41,825 nt of DNA, taken from Actinomycetospora sp. Lineage in GTDB: Bacteria; Actinomycetota; Actinomycetes; Mycobacteriales; Pseudonocardiaceae. This document shows, piece after piece, positions 10,019 through 18,354 of this stretch. The notes beneath the pieces were generated by a model. It was not told where the DNA came from, did not search any database, and worked only from the letters and a program-made list of their open reading frames with translations. Both the position numbers and the translations under genes were made by a program. Position 1 is the first letter of the stretch, and each line of letters opens with the position of its first letter. The stretch spans positions 1 to 41,825 of the forward strand of contig JAQSWW010000009.1 in the NCBI GenBank assembly GCA_029266415.1, given 5' to 3'.

Positions 10019-10396
10019 ATGGACACCACGCGCGTCGACCGCTGGCTGTGGGCGGTGCGGCTGACCAAGACCCGCGCCGACGCGGCCGAGGCCTGCCGCG
10101 GTGGGCACGTGCGCGTCAACGACACCCCGGCCAAGCCCGCGACGCCGGTGAAGCCCGGCGACACCGTGCGCACGCGGGTCTACGAGATCACGCGGACCGT
10201 CGAGGTCACCAAGGTCATCGAGAAGCGGGTCGGCGCGCCGGTGGCCGTGACCTGCTACGTCGACCACACCCCGCCGCCCCCGCCGCCCGAGGAGCGCCCC
10301 GCGCCCGTCGCCGTGCGCGAGCGCGGTGCCGGCCGTCCCACCAAGCGCGACCGGCGGCTGATCGACGCGCTGCGGGAGCACGCCGGCGAGGGGTAG
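10019..10396 (+). CDS. S4 domain RNA-binding protein (Hsp15/RqcP-like)
   Basis: 125 residues. TTRVDRWLWAVRLTKTRADA and EACRGGHVRVNDTPAKPATP is the S4 fold of the Hsp15/RqcP group, which binds the 50S subunit carrying peptidyl-tRNA and helps rescue stalled ribosomes. A Pro/Glu/Arg-rich basic tail follows (PPPPPPEERPAPV, then RPTKRDRRLIDALREH), common in actinobacterial versions. The ATG at 10019 begins right at the domain. Divergent from the LLM gene with a 45-bp gap. Confidence 0.87.
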   Translation: MDTTRVDRWLWAVRLTKTRADAAEACRGGHVRVNDTPAKPATPVKPGDTVRTRVYEITRTVEVTKVIEKRVGAPVAVTCYVDHTPPPPPPEERPAPVAVRERGAGRPTKRDRRLIDALREHAGEG

Positions 10397-10437
10397 CGGT
10401 GGTCCCCACGCGCCGCCGGCCGCGTCAGCCCGACGAA

Positions 10438-10492
10438 CGTTCCGGGAACGCCGGCGGGACAGCCTCGGCGGGGACGGGGGCGCACGCCCCCG
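10438..10492 (+). promoter_or_regulatory. Palindrome and hairpin upstream of cupin gene
   Basis: CGTTCC-G-GGAACG (10438-10450) is a perfect 6-1-6 palindrome, an operator candidate. GGGGGCG (10476-10482) with CGCCCCC (10485-10491) forms a tight hairpin just before the ribosome binding site at about 10494-10503. No regulator gene adjoins. Confidence 0.35.
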
Positions 10493-10510
10493 CGGAGGAG
10501 AGGGACCACC

Positions 10511-10873
10511 ATGTACGCAGTCAGCCAGCAGGACGTGCCGGTGTTCATCGAGGACGACGGCGTGGAGGTGCGCGTGCAGGAGATCGGCGGCGGCATGTCG
10601 ATCTCGTTCATCCGGCTGCCCGAGGGCACCGACCTGGGGCCCGCCCTCAAGGGCCAGCCCGACGACCGCTGCCCGTGCCCGCACTGGGGCTACCTGCTGC
10701 GGGGCCGGGTGCTGATGCACACCGCTGCCGGCGACCAGACCTTCACCGGCGGGCAGGGCTTCTACTGGGGGCCCGGCCACGTCCCGGTGGCCCTGGAGGA
10801 CAGCGAGTACGTGGACTTCTCGCCCACCGACGAGTTCATGTCCGTCCTCGAGCACCTCCGCGGCGGGCGCTGA
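10511..10873 (+). CDS. Cupin-like domain protein
   Basis: 120 residues. EVRVQEIGGGMSISFIRLPEGTDLGPALKG is followed by CPCPHWGYLLRGRVLMHT and GQGFYWGPGHVPVALEDSEYVDFSP. The HWGYLLRGRV stretch occupies the cupin motif 1 position but with one His, and GPGHVPVAL gives the second His, so metal binding may be altered from classical cupins. Similar stand-alone proteins occur across actinobacteria with no known function. ATG at 10511 follows GGAGAGGG. No partner gene is obvious. Confidence 0.7.
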   Translation: MYAVSQQDVPVFIEDDGVEVRVQEIGGGMSISFIRLPEGTDLGPALKGQPDDRCPCPHWGYLLRGRVLMHTAAGDQTFTGGQGFYWGPGHVPVALEDSEYVDFSPTDEFMSVLEHLRGGR

Positions 10874-10880
10874 CGCCGAC

Positions 10881-11078
10881 TCACCCGTGCTCGAGGGGGC
10901 AGGCCGGGTCGAGGAGCGGCTCCGCGGCCGCCCCGCACCGGTACGCCGCGTTCGCCAGCACCGAGCACCGGCATCCCGCGGCGACGGCGGCGGGGCCGCC
11001 GGGCGGGAACGGGTCCGGCGCCGGGACGTCGGCGGCGGGCTCGCACGGGGGCGGGTCGCTGGGAGGCGCGGAAGTCAT
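10881..11078 (-). CDS. Small cysteine-rich hypothetical protein
   Basis: 65 residues. The N-terminal half is Pro-rich and low-complexity (TSAPPSDPPPCEP); the C-terminal half is GCRCSVLANAAYRCG followed by DPACPLEHG. The spacing GCxC, Asn, then CPLxH resembles a widespread actinobacterial family of small proteins ending in a CPLH-like tail that may bind a metal; this is a resemblance, not an identification. No strong ribosome binding site is seen before the ATG at 11078. It converges with the cupin gene (eight bases between the stops). Confidence 0.5.
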   Translation of the reverse strand: MTSAPPSDPPPCEPAADVPAPDPFPPGGPAAVAAGCRCSVLANAAYRCGAAAEPLLDPACPLEHG

Positions 11079-11202
11079 CGCCGCCCACGCTCCGCCGCGC
11101 ACGGCGGGGATGCGAGGCCCGGTGGAGGAACTATTGGTGATCACCCGTCGGTGGGAGCGGTCTGCGGCAGCCGGCTCCGGAGCGGGGGCGCCACTCCCCC
11201 GG

Positions 11203-11520
11203 TCACGTGCCGGGCATCGAGAGCATCTCGAGGGTCTGGATGGTGCCGCCCCAGGTGGCGTGCGGATGGCCGTCGAGCACCGCGGCCAGCGCCTCGGCGG
11301 ACTCGGCCTGCAGGATCGAGTAGCCCCCGATCGGGTCGCCGCCGTCACCGCCCGGCTCCACGACACCGAGCGGCGAGCCCAGGTCGACGACCGCGTCCCC
11401 GGCCTGCTCGGCCCACGCCATCCAGGCCTCCATGCCGGCCCGGGCCTGGTCGGGGTCGTTCTGGCTCATCTGCTCGGCGGCGGTCACCTCGGACCGGTAG
11501 AGCACGAGGTACTTGGGCAC
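11203..11520 (-). CDS. YCII-related domain protein
   Basis: 105 residues: MPKYLVLYRSEVTAAEQ at the N-terminus, DPIGGYSILQAESAEALAAVL in the middle, and TIQTLEMLSM at the end. This is the DGPF/YCII fold, a small ferredoxin-like domain found beside ECF sigma factors or SRPBCC-linked regulators, with no settled activity. GTG at 11520 is preceded by GAGGGGAG. It is divergent from the ArsR-SRPBCC gene (99-bp gap), a pairing that suggests control by that protein. Confidence 0.85.
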   Translation of the reverse strand: MPKYLVLYRSEVTAAEQMSQNDPDQARAGMEAWMAWAEQAGDAVVDLGSPLGVVEPGGDGGDPIGGYSILQAESAEALAAVLDGHPHATWGGTIQTLEMLSMPGT

Positions 11521-11577
11521 GGGAGGCTCCCCTCATCGGGCCGAGCGCGGACACCGACGCTTCGGCGGTGACCGAAT

Positions 11578-11583
11578 TAGACT
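11578..11583 (+). promoter_or_regulatory. Candidate -10 box of the ArsR-SRPBCC gene
   Basis: TAGACT matches TANNNT and would start transcription near 11590. GACCGAA is repeated at 11570-11576 and 11586-11592, bracketing the box at 16-bp spacing, a possible regulator site. Confidence 0.4.
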
Positions 11584-11619
11584 GCGACCGAAACAGCTCG
11601 TCAACCGTGGGGAGCGCCG

Positions 11620-12375
11620 ATGGCGGACGCGGACGACCCCGTCCAGAAGCTGCTGCACGCCCTGGGCTCACCGGTCCGCCGGGAGATCCTCTGGATGATC
11701 GGTGACGACGAACGAGCAGCCGGGGAGATCGCCGCGGCCGTGGACGTCACGGCACCCACCGTCTCGCAGCACCTGCAGGTGCTCCGCGACGCCGGTCTGG
11801 TCACGTTGCGGATCGACGGCAGCTTCCGGCGCTATCGCGCCCGACCCGACGCGCTCGGTGCCGTCCAGCGCGGGCTGCTGAGCGAGAGCAGACGATGGAC
11901 GCCGAGGACGGTCACCGCCGGCGACCGGGTCAGCTCCCGCACGGGCCACCTGGCGACCACGGCGGTCGAGGTGGACTGTCCCCGCGAGCAGGTGTTCGCC
12001 GGGTTCACCGACGGCGACGCGTACAGCAGGTGGCTCGGCACGCCGGTGCGCATCGAGGACGGCCGCTTCGCCGCGGCTCTCGAGTGGGGGACCCAGGTGC
12101 GGGGTCGCTACGAGTTCGTCGCGGCTCCCGAGCTGATCGTCATGGCGTGGGATTTCGCCGACGAGGTCCCGGTCCCCGGCGACGAGCACCGCGCCTACGC
12201 CCGCTTCACCACCACGGGGCACGGATGCCGGGTCCAGGTCGACCAACTCGTCGACACCGCCGAGCAGGCGGCCTTCATGCAACGGGCCTGGACCTTCGTC
12301 CTCGGTCGACTCGCCGAGGGCGTCGACGTCCTCCGAGGTCTGCGCGGCCCGCTCCCGAACGACGACGACCGATGA
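11620..12375 (+). CDS. ArsR-family HTH fused to SRPBCC (AHSA1-like) domain
   Basis: 251 residues. Residues about 8-75 are an ArsR winged helix: LLHALGSPVRREILWMI, then AGEIAAAVDVTAPTVSQHLQ and a wing ending FRRYRARPDALG. From about residue 110 an SRPBCC/AHSA1 lipid-pocket fold follows: TTAVEVDCPREQVFAGFTDG, then WLGTPVRIEDGRF. No metal-binding Cys pair is seen in the HTH part, so it is not a classical metal sensor. The fusion suggests the hydrophobic pocket senses a small ligand. It is divergent from the YCII gene and probably regulates it. Confidence 0.87.
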   Translation: MADADDPVQKLLHALGSPVRREILWMIGDDERAAGEIAAAVDVTAPTVSQHLQVLRDAGLVTLRIDGSFRRYRARPDALGAVQRGLLSESRRWTPRTVTAGDRVSSRTGHLATTAVEVDCPREQVFAGFTDGDAYSRWLGTPVRIEDGRFAAALEWGTQVRGRYEFVAAPELIVMAWDFADEVPVPGDEHRAYARFTTTGHGCRVQVDQLVDTAEQAAFMQRAWTFVLGRLAEGVDVLRGLRGPLPNDDDR

Positions 12376-12409
12376 CGCATGCCGACGACCCGTCGGGCGC
12401 GCCGGGTGA

Positions 12410-13180
12410 TCACAGTGTCGCCGAGAACGACGTCGTCGTCAGCCCGGTGCCGCCGATCCAGGGCTCGAACCCGGCCTGGACGCTCGTCATGTACCACTCG
12501 GGCCGCGCGACGCCACGGCTCTGCGCGTCGGTGACGAACTGGTCGAGCGGCAGGTTGGTGACCTCGAGGGTCGACTGCTGTCGCACGTAGGTGATCGTCG
12601 GCAGGTCGATCTTGCCCAGCCACACGTCCCACGTCGTCCCGCCGATCGTGACCTCGGCCTTCTTCGACCCGATGGGCTGGACGCGCGGGGTGTTCTTCAG
12701 CCAGATCATCAGCTCGAGGCCGGTGGGGCGGCCGGTGCGGCGCGGGGTCGGGTCCATCCACAGGTCGTAGGCGACGTTGTAGTCGCCGGTCGGCGGCACG
12801 GCCACCGACCAGGACGAGCGCAGGCCCGCGAGCTGCGAGACCGGGCGCGGGAACGGGGTGTCCCTGGTGCAGTTGCCGTAGTTGCAGCCCCAGACCATCG
12901 ACGGGTAGGCGGCGGGTTCGTTCGTCTTGTTGTGCTCGGCCGGGTCGACGACGAAGCCGACGTCGAACGCGGTGATGCACTGGCGGGTGTTCGCACCCCA
13001 GACGTTGTTCTGGACCTCGTACCGCCCGCCGGCCACCGGGGTCGACTCGGTCTTGCCGCACACCCGCACCCCGTCGGCGCGGGGCGTCGTCGCCAGGGCC
13101 GGGCTCCCGCCCACCAGGACGGCGAGCACCACCGTCATCACGACGACGACCCCGCTCGTCGACCGCCGTCGACCGTTCAT
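12410..13180 (-). CDS. Secreted glycoside hydrolase family 12 endoglucanase
   Basis: 256 residues. Residues 1-30 form a signal peptide (basic MNGRRRSTSG, hydrophobic core, ALA before TT). The mature part has GH12 hallmarks: NNVWGANTRQC, AAYPSMVWGCNYGNCT, SSWSVAVPPTGDYNVAYDLW, LELMIWL and WYMTSVQAGFEPW. In GH12 enzymes Glu156 (ELMIW) is the nucleophile and Glu239 (GFEPW) the acid/base. They cut beta-1,4-glucan or xyloglucan with retention. Cysteines at 41/68 and 99/104 could form the two usual disulfides. There is no cellulose-binding module. ATG at 13180 has a GAGG ribosome binding site. It suggests a plant- or soil-associated life. Confidence 0.93.
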   Translation of the reverse strand: MNGRRRSTSGVVVVMTVVLAVLVGGSPALATTPRADGVRVCGKTESTPVAGGRYEVQNNVWGANTRQCITAFDVGFVVDPAEHNKTNEPAAYPSMVWGCNYGNCTRDTPFPRPVSQLAGLRSSWSVAVPPTGDYNVAYDLWMDPTPRRTGRPTGLELMIWLKNTPRVQPIGSKKAEVTIGGTTWDVWLGKIDLPTITYVRQQSTLEVTNLPLDQFVTDAQSRGVARPEWYMTSVQAGFEPWIGGTGLTTTSFSATL

Positions 13181-13197
13181 CTGCCGCCACCTCGCTG

Positions 13198-13443
13198 CTA
13201 GACCGTTCGGCGCAGTAGAACGTACGTTCGTCGTACGGGAACCGACAGCTCCCCTCCCCCGATCGAACGGGTGGCGTCGAGTCGGACGCCGGTGCGGGTG
13301 AGCGCGAAGGCGTCGGCCGACATCCCCTCGCCGCCACGGCACGCCGGTGATCTCCTACGTCCGCTGATCGGCAGGTCGAGGACGGTGTCGGTGGGCTCCG
13401 TGACGGCGGCGACCAGGCGCCGGACCCGCGAAGCATCCCCCAT
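13198..13443 (-). CDS. Possible small hypothetical protein
   Basis: 81 residues: MGDASRVRRLVAAVTEPTDT, later GMSADAFALTRTGVRLDATR, ending RRTYVLLRRTV. Parts show high third-position GC like a real gene, but a stretch around RRRSPA and the last codons do not. The ATG at 13443 lies 10 bases after the DadA-like stop, with TAGCCT (13456-13451) seven bases before it. No family recognised. Its 3' end overlaps the promoter area of the GH12 gene. It may be a remnant or chance frame. Confidence 0.33.
   Translation of the reverse strand: MGDASRVRRLVAAVTEPTDTVLDLPISGRRRSPACRGGEGMSADAFALTRTGVRLDATRSIGGGELSVPVRRTYVLLRRTV
13218..13229 (-). promoter_or_regulatory. Palindrome over the GH12 promoter
   Basis: GAACGTACGTTC is a perfect 12-bp palindrome. 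On the minus strand it contains TACGTT (13224-13219), a TANNNT -10 box that would start transcription about 32 bases before the cellulase ATG. A palindrome over the -10 is a typical repressor site. It is not the CebR-type TGGGAGCGCTCCCA. Confidence 0.45.
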
Positions 13444-13453
13444 CCGGGTGAGG

Positions 13454-14611
13454 CTAGCGACGCGGCGCGGCGGGCCCGCCGGGGGACGGGAGACGGCGGG
13501 CGAGGACGGCCCCGACGCCGACCCCGTGGTCACCCAACGCCACGGCGACGTCCGTCGGCGGGTCCTGCCCGCGGATCACCGCGGCGGCGAGGGCGGCCGC
13601 GGCCGGGGCGGTCTCGATGCCCGACCCGCCCTGCCCGGCGAAGAGGTGCAGGCCGGGGTGCTCGGGACGGTCGCCCACGACCAGCGAGCGGTCGGGGGCG
13701 AAGGTGCGCAGGCCCGTCCAGCTGGTGACCACCGAGCGCAGGCCCAGGGTGGTGACCGCGTTGACCCGCTCCAGAGCCGTCGCGACGTCGAGCTCGTCGG
13801 GGCGCGGGTCGCCGGGGTCGGCCGGCGTCTCCTCGGACGGCGAGACCAGCAGGTGCTCGCCCTCGGGCTTGGCGTACCAGCGTTCGCCCGCCGAGACGAC
13901 GAACGGGTCGTCGCGGCGCACGGGCGCGCCGTCGGGCACGCGGGCGATCGCGATGGTGCGCCGCAGCGGGTGCAGGCCCAGTGGGACGGCGCCGGCGAGG
14001 GCCAGCAGCCGGTCGGTCCACGCCCCGGCGGCGAGGACGACGAGGTCGGCGTCGACGTGCTCGTCACCGAGGCCGACGCGCCAGCCGGTGCTCGTCGTCG
14101 TCAAGACCGTGACCGGCGTCCCCGTCCGGATCTCCCCGCCGCGGGCCCGGAGCGCCCGGCGGAAGTGCTGGTGCAGGCCGATCGGGTCGGCGTCCTGGGC
14201 GTCCGGGACGAGCCCGGCGGCGCGCAGGCCCTCGGGACGCAGGGCGGGCCAGTACGCGAGGGCCTCGCCGACGGTGAGCTCGTCGACGGTGTCGAGCGGC
14301 AGGACCTCCTCGCGCAGCACCCGCTCCTCGTCGGCGTCGTGGGCGACGTGCAGCACCGGGCGTGGGCGCAGGAAGGCGTGGCCGGCCTCCTCGGCGAGGG
14401 CGTCGAAGCGGGCCCGCGAGGCGGCGACCAGCGCGCGGGCGGGCGCGTCGCCGTGGCCGGGGATGTAACTCGCCGCCGAGCGCCCGGTGGTGTGCCGGGC
14501 GAGCTCCGCCTCGGCCTCGACGAGCAGCACGTCACCCTCGCGCGCCAGCTCCGCGGCCACCGAGACCCCGGCGATCCCTCCCCCGACGACGACCGTCCCG
14601 TATGTGAGCAC
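13454..14611 (-). CDS. FAD-dependent amine/D-amino-acid oxidase (DadA/glycine oxidase-like)
   Basis: 385 residues. The Rossmann FAD motif is at the N-terminus (VVVGGGIAGVSVAAELAREG, then LLVEAE), followed by HTTGRSAASYIPGHG and the DAO-fold C-terminus LFAGQGGSGIETAP. Such enzymes oxidise D-amino acids, glycine or sarcosine, giving an imino product. GTG at 14611 is six bases after a TAGCGT -10 box, so it may have its own leaderless promoter. It lies 25 bases after nadC; an oxidase next to nadB/nadC hints at amino-acid or NAD-related metabolism, but the substrate is not readable. The start codon sits inside one arm of a repeated palindromic element. Confidence 0.85.
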   Translation of the reverse strand: MLTYGTVVVGGGIAGVSVAAELAREGDVLLVEAEAELARHTTGRSAASYIPGHGDAPARALVAASRARFDALAEEAGHAFLRPRPVLHVAHDADEERVLREEVLPLDTVDELTVGEALAYWPALRPEGLRAAGLVPDAQDADPIGLHQHFRRALRARGGEIRTGTPVTVLTTTSTGWRVGLGDEHVDADLVVLAAGAWTDRLLALAGAVPLGLHPLRRTIAIARVPDGAPVRRDDPFVVSAGERWYAKPEGEHLLVSPSEETPADPGDPRPDELDVATALERVNAVTTLGLRSVVTSWTGLRTFAPDRSLVVGDRPEHPGLHLFAGQGGSGIETAPAAAALAAAVIRGQDPPTDVAVALGDHGVGVGAVLARRLPSPGGPAAPRR

Positions 14612-14646
14612 TTTCCGACGCTATCGGGGCGGGTGCTCACGTACGG
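14598..14646. repeat. Palindromic intergenic element, copy 1
   Basis: CCGTATGTGAGCAC (14598-14611) and GTGCTCACGTACGG (14633-14646) are inverted arms with 13 of 14 bases matching around a 21-nt centre. The element spans the nadC stop and the start of the DadA-like gene. It shares TATGTGAGCACTTTCCG (14601-14617) and GGTGCTCACGT (14632-14642) exactly with copy 2 at 27338-27392. Confidence 0.75.
14618..14623 (-). promoter_or_regulatory. -10 box of DadA-like gene
   Basis: TAGCGT on the minus strand, then CGGAAA and the GTG start at 14611. It lies in the centre of the palindromic element, so a protein bound to the arms would control it. Confidence 0.55.
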
Positions 14647-15512
14647 AGGTCGAGACCCAGGTCGAGCACGGGGGCGGAGTGGGTGAGGGCGCCGACGGCG
14701 AGGAAGTCGACCCCCGCGGCGGCGTGGGCCGCGGCGGTGTCGATCGTCAGGCCGCCGGAGACCTCGAGACCGGTGCCCGGGGCGACGGCGTCGCGGCGGG
14801 CGACGGCCTCGGCGGACTGCGCGGGCGTGAAGTTGTCGAGCAGGACGAGCTCGACCCCGAGGGCGAGCACCTCGTCGAGCTGGGCGAACGAGTCGACCTC
14901 GACCTCGCACGGCAGGTGCGGCGCCGCGGCGCGGGCGGCGGCGAGCGCGGCGGTCACCGAGCCCGCGGCGGCGACGTGGTTGTCCTTGATGAGCACGGCG
15001 TCGCCCAGCGACATGCGGTGGTTGACCCCGCCGCCGCAGCGCACCGCGTACTTCTGCAGCGCCCGCATCCCGGGCACGGTCTTGCGGGTGTCGCGGATGC
15101 GGGCGCGGGTGCCGGCGACGGCGTCGACCCACGCGGCGGTGGCCGTCGCGACCCCGGAGAGCTGGGACAGCAGGTTCAGCGCCGTCCGCTCCGCGGTCAG
15201 CAGGGTGCGCAGCGGCGCCCGCACGGCGAGCGCGACGTCGCCGGGGGCGAGGCGGTCCCCGTCGGCGCGGGCGTCGAGCACCTCGAGGTCCGGCCCGCAG
15301 ACCCGCTCGAGCGCCCGCACGGCCACCCCGACGCCCGCGAGCGTGCCCGCCGGCCGGGTGCGGAACTCCCCCACCGCCACGGCGCCCGCGGGCACGCACG
15401 CCGCGGTGGTGACGTCGGGGCCGTCGCACAGGTCCTCGTCGAGGGCCCGGGCGACGACGGCGTCGACCTCGGCGGGGTCGAGGGTGGCGGGCAGCGTGAG
15501 CGTGCCGGTCAT
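14637..15512 (-). CDS. nadC: Nicotinate-nucleotide diphosphorylase (carboxylating)
   Basis: 291 residues. NadC turns quinolinate and PRPP into nicotinate mononucleotide, CO2 and pyrophosphate. Family signatures: ALDEDLCDGPDVTT, ERTALNLLSQLSGVATAT, RIRDTRKTVPGMRALQKYAV, GGGVNHRMSLGDAVLIKDNH, VEVDSFAQLDEVL, LLDNFTPAQ and EVSGGLTIDTAAAHAAAGVD. The Arg, Lys and His residues of DTRKT and NHRM bind the substrates. The ATG overlaps the nadB stop (ATGA, 15512-15509). It is the third gene of the nadABC operon. Confidence 0.97.
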   Translation of the reverse strand: MTGTLTLPATLDPAEVDAVVARALDEDLCDGPDVTTAACVPAGAVAVGEFRTRPAGTLAGVGVAVRALERVCGPDLEVLDARADGDRLAPGDVALAVRAPLRTLLTAERTALNLLSQLSGVATATAAWVDAVAGTRARIRDTRKTVPGMRALQKYAVRCGGGVNHRMSLGDAVLIKDNHVAAAGSVTAALAAARAAAPHLPCEVEVDSFAQLDEVLALGVELVLLDNFTPAQSAEAVARRDAVAPGTGLEVSGGLTIDTAAAHAAAGVDFLAVGALTHSAPVLDLGLDLRT

Positions 15513-17149
15513 GCCGCACCTCCGTGGCGGGCGTCGGTGATCCCGACGTGCAGGCGCCCGTCGCCGTCGAGGACGACGGTGCTCGAAGCGCGCTGCCAGT
15601 GGTCGTCGGTGACGGCGTGGTCGGTGCGCACGTGGCACCCGCGGGTCTCGGTGCGCGAGCCGGCGGCGGCGAGCAGGGCGTGCGCAGCGAGGGTGAGGGC
15701 GGCGTCCTCGGCCTGCGACCGCGTGCTCGGGACGATCAGGGTGCTCGCGGCCTCGATCGCGTCGGAGGCCGCGGCGAGCCCGGCGGCGTCGCGCCCGATG
15801 CCCGCGCCGCGGGTCATCGCGGCCTGGAGGACCGCGCGGTCGGCGACGGCCACCGGGCGCGGCGCCGAGGCGTCGAGCCGGCCCAGCGCGCGCGGGCCGG
15901 CGAGAGCGGCGGCGACGTCCTTGGCGGCGCGCCGGCCCGTCACCAGGCCCTCGAGCAGGCTGTTCGACGCCAGGCGGTTGGCGCCGTGCAGGCCGGTGCG
16001 CGCGACCTCGCCGGCGGCCCAGAGCCCGGTCACCCCGGTGCGGCCGTGGGTGTCGGTGACGACGCCGCCGCAGGAGTAGTGCGCGGCCGGGCGCACCGGG
16101 ACGGGGTCGCGGGCGAGGTCGACGCCGATCGCGGCGCAGGACGCGGCGACGGTCGGGAAGCGGGTGACGACGTCGGGGACGCCGGTGGCGTCGAGCCACA
16201 CGTGCTCGGCGCCGAGCTGCGCGATCCGCCGGGTGATGGCGGCCGCGACGACGTCGCGCGGGGCGAGGTCGCCGAGGGGGTGCACGCCGGCGGTGACCGA
16301 GGCGCCCGCGGTGTCGCGCAGCACCGCGCCCTCGCCGCGCAGCGCCTCGGTGACCAGCGGCGCCCGCCCGTGGGTGGCCGCGCCGGTGTAGAGGGCCGTG
16401 GGGTGGAACTGGACGAACTCCACGTCGGCGAGCACCGCGCCGGCGTGCAGGGCCAGCGCCCAGCCGTCGGCCGTGGCCACCGCGGGGTTGGTGGTCGTCT
16501 CGTAGAGCCCGCCGACGCCGCCGGTCGCGAGCAGCACCGCGGGCGCGGCGAGGCGCCCGGCGCGGCCGTCGCCGTCGCGCACCTCGAGGCCGCGGACCGC
16601 ACCGTCGGACCCGGTGAGCACGACGGTGGCGGCGTGGCCGGCGAGCACGGTCAGCGCGGCCCGGCTCGTCGCCCCGAGCAGGGCGCGCTGGACCTCGGCG
16701 CCCGTCGCGTCGCCGCCGGCGTGCACGACCCGCAGCGCGGAGTGCCCGCCCTCGCGGGTGCGGGCGAGGCGCGCGGCCCTGCCGTCCGACACCGCGTCGA
16801 ACACCGCGCCCTCGGCGCGCAGGCCCGCGACCGCGGCGGGACCGGCGGCGAGGATCGCGCGCGCGGCGCCGGCGTCGACCAGGCCGCCGCCGGCGGCGAG
16901 GGTGTCGGCGAGGTGGGCCTCGACCGAGTCGCCCGTGACGTCGCCGAGCACGACGGCGATCCCGCCCTGTGCCCAGCGCGTGCTGCCCTCGTCCGGGGCG
17001 TCCTTGGTGACCACCACGACCCGCAGCCCGGCCCGCTGCGCGGCGAGCGCGGCGGTCAGGCCGGCGACGCCGGAGCCGACGACGACGAGGTCGGCGGTGG
17101 CCTCCCACGTGGATGGTCCGGCTCCGCTCCGCTCCGCGTCCCGGCTCAC
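15509..17149 (-). CDS. nadB: L-aspartate oxidase
   Basis: 546 residues. NadB oxidises L-aspartate to iminoaspartate with FAD. Visible features are [19 protein letters not shown] (FAD), [63 protein letters not shown] and [20 protein letters not shown], as in fumarate-reductase/NadB flavoproteins. A helical C-terminal domain follows, with [15 protein letters not shown] at 17149 overlaps the nadA stop as GTGA, and its own TGA overlaps the nadC ATG, so the operon is translationally coupled. Confidence 0.97.
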   Translation of the reverse strand: MSRDAERSGAGPSTWEATADLVVVGSGVAGLTAALAAQRAGLRVVVVTKDAPDEGSTRWAQGGIAVVLGDVTGDSVEAHLADTLAAGGGLVDAGAARAILAAGPAAVAGLRAEGAVFDAVSDGRAARLARTREGGHSALRVVHAGGDATGAEVQRALLGATSRAALTVLAGHAATVVLTGSDGAVRGLEVRDGDGRAGRLAAPAVLLATGGVGGLYETTTNPAVATADGWALALHAGAVLADVEFVQFHPTALYTGAATHGRAPLVTEALRGEGAVLRDTAGASVTAGVHPLGDLAPRDVVAAAITRRIAQLGAEHVWLDATGVPDVVTRFPTVAASCAAIGVDLARDPVPVRPAAHYSCGGVVTDTHGRTGVTGLWAAGEVARTGLHGANRLASNSLLEGLVTGRRAAKDVAAALAGPRALGRLDASAPRPVAVADRAVLQAAMTRGAGIGRDAAGLAAASDAIEAASTLIVPSTRSQAEDAALTLAAHALLAAAGSRTETRGCHVRTDHAVTDDHWQRASSTVVLDGDGRLHVGITDARHGGAA

Positions 17150-18198
17150 TCGCCACCCCCGGGCCGCCCGATCTCGATCATCCGCTGGACGGCGCCGCGG
17201 GCCTTGTCGGCCGTGGCGGCGTCGACGTGCACCTCGTCGCGCCCCTCGACCAGCGCCCGCGTGAGCGCGCCCGGGGTGATCATCTTCATGTAGTGGCAGG
17301 ACGCGCGGTCGTTCACCGCGCGGAAGTCGACGTCGGGGTTGGCGCGGCGGAGCTGGTGGAGCATGCCGACCTCGGTGGCGACCAGCACGGTGGCCTTGGT
17401 GGTGTTCTTGGCGGCGTCGAGCATCCCGCCGGTGGACAGGATGTGGACCTGCTCGGCGGGCACCGCGCCCGCGCCGGCGAGGTAGAGCGCGCTGGTGGCG
17501 CAGCCGCATTCGGGGTGCACGAACAGGTCGGCGTCGGGGTCGGCCTGCGCCTTGGCGGTGAGCGTGGCGCCGTTGATGCCGGCGTGGACGTGGCACTCGC
17601 CGGCCCAGATGTGCAGGTTCTGGCGCCCGGTGAGGCGCTTGACGTGGGCGCCGAGGAACTGGTCGGGCAGGAACAGGACCTCGCGGTCGGGGTCGATGCT
17701 CTCGACGACCTCGACGGCATTGGAGGACGTGCAGCAGACGTCGGTCTCGGCCTTCACCGCGGCGGTGGTGTTGACGTAGCTGACGACCACGGCGTCCGGG
17801 TGCTCGGCCTTCCAGGCGCGCAGCTCGTCGGCGGTGATGGAGTCGGCGAGGCTGCAGCCGGCGCGGGCGTCGGGGATCAGCACCGTCTTCTCCGGCGCGA
17901 GGATCTTCGCGGTCTCGGCCATGAAGTGCACGCCGCAGAACACGATCGTCGACGCGTCGCTGGCGGCGGCGATCCGGGAGAGCGCGAGCGAGTCGCCGGT
18001 GTGGTCGGCGACGTCCTGGATCTCGGGGCGCTGGTAGTTGTGCGCGAGCACCACGGCGTCGCGTTCCCGCGCGAGCCGGCGGATCTCCTCGGCCCACCCC
18101 GGGCCGGCGGTCAGCGGCGCGACGAGCGTGGCGGTGTCGTCCACCGCGCTGGCGGTGTCAGCGGCCAGGCTCCGCGGCGCTGCGCTGGCGACGGTCAT
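17146..18198 (-). CDS. nadA: Quinolinate synthase A
   Basis: 350 residues. NadA condenses iminoaspartate with dihydroxyacetone phosphate to quinolinate using a [4Fe-4S] cluster. The three cluster cysteines are visible in [20 protein letters not shown] and [10 protein letters not shown]. Other motifs: [20 protein letters not shown] and [16 protein letters not shown] at 18198 follows GGAGGAGA. First gene of nadABC, divergent from the NrtR-like regulator, with a palindromic operator candidate over its predicted transcription start. Confidence 0.97.
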   Translation of the reverse strand: MTVASAAPRSLAADTASAVDDTATLVAPLTAGPGWAEEIRRLARERDAVVLAHNYQRPEIQDVADHTGDSLALSRIAAASDASTIVFCGVHFMAETAKILAPEKTVLIPDARAGCSLADSITADELRAWKAEHPDAVVVSYVNTTAAVKAETDVCCTSSNAVEVVESIDPDREVLFLPDQFLGAHVKRLTGRQNLHIWAGECHVHAGINGATLTAKAQADPDADLFVHPECGCATSALYLAGAGAVPAEQVHILSTGGMLDAAKNTTKATVLVATEVGMLHQLRRANPDVDFRAVNDRASCHYMKMITPGALTRALVEGRDEVHVDAATADKARGAVQRMIEIGRPGGGE

Positions 18199-18254
18199 GG
18201 CCGTCTCCTCCCCCGGGTGCCCGCCGGCGGTGGCGGGGTCCGGACCCTCGACTG

Positions 18255-18277
18255 GTTTTCGCCTCGTGGTCGAAAAC
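18255..18277. promoter_or_regulatory. Palindrome B, candidate NrtR operator at the nadA start site
   Basis: GTTTTCG (18255-18261), nine bases, CGAAAAC (18271-18277): perfect 7-bp arms, A/T-rich in a very GC-rich setting. The nadA -10 TAGCGT (18290-18285) places the transcription start at about 18278, so the palindrome covers +1 to +23, as expected for a repressor site. Confidence 0.65.
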
Positions 18278-18284
18278 ATGGCCG

Positions 18285-18290
18285 ACGCTA
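18285..18290 (-). promoter_or_regulatory. -10 box of the nadABC operon
   Basis: TAGCGT on the minus strand, giving a leader of about 80 nt with a good ribosome binding site. It is immediately followed by palindrome B. Confidence 0.55.
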
Positions 18291-18354
18291 CCGGCCACCC
18301 GCCCCGCGCGCCAGCGCCGGTCACGGTCAGTGGCGAGGACCACGGCCGGGAGAT

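Noticed and set aside
9134-10855. Extension of the LLM gene through the S4 region
   Set aside because: The upstream part is antisense to a well-supported S4 protein, and the family begins near MDHGIMMF.
11136-11145. GGTGATCACC palindrome, with related TGATCACC sequences near 5619, 5676 and 12406
   Set aside because: Short and contained in several unrelated contexts; not enough to claim a common site.
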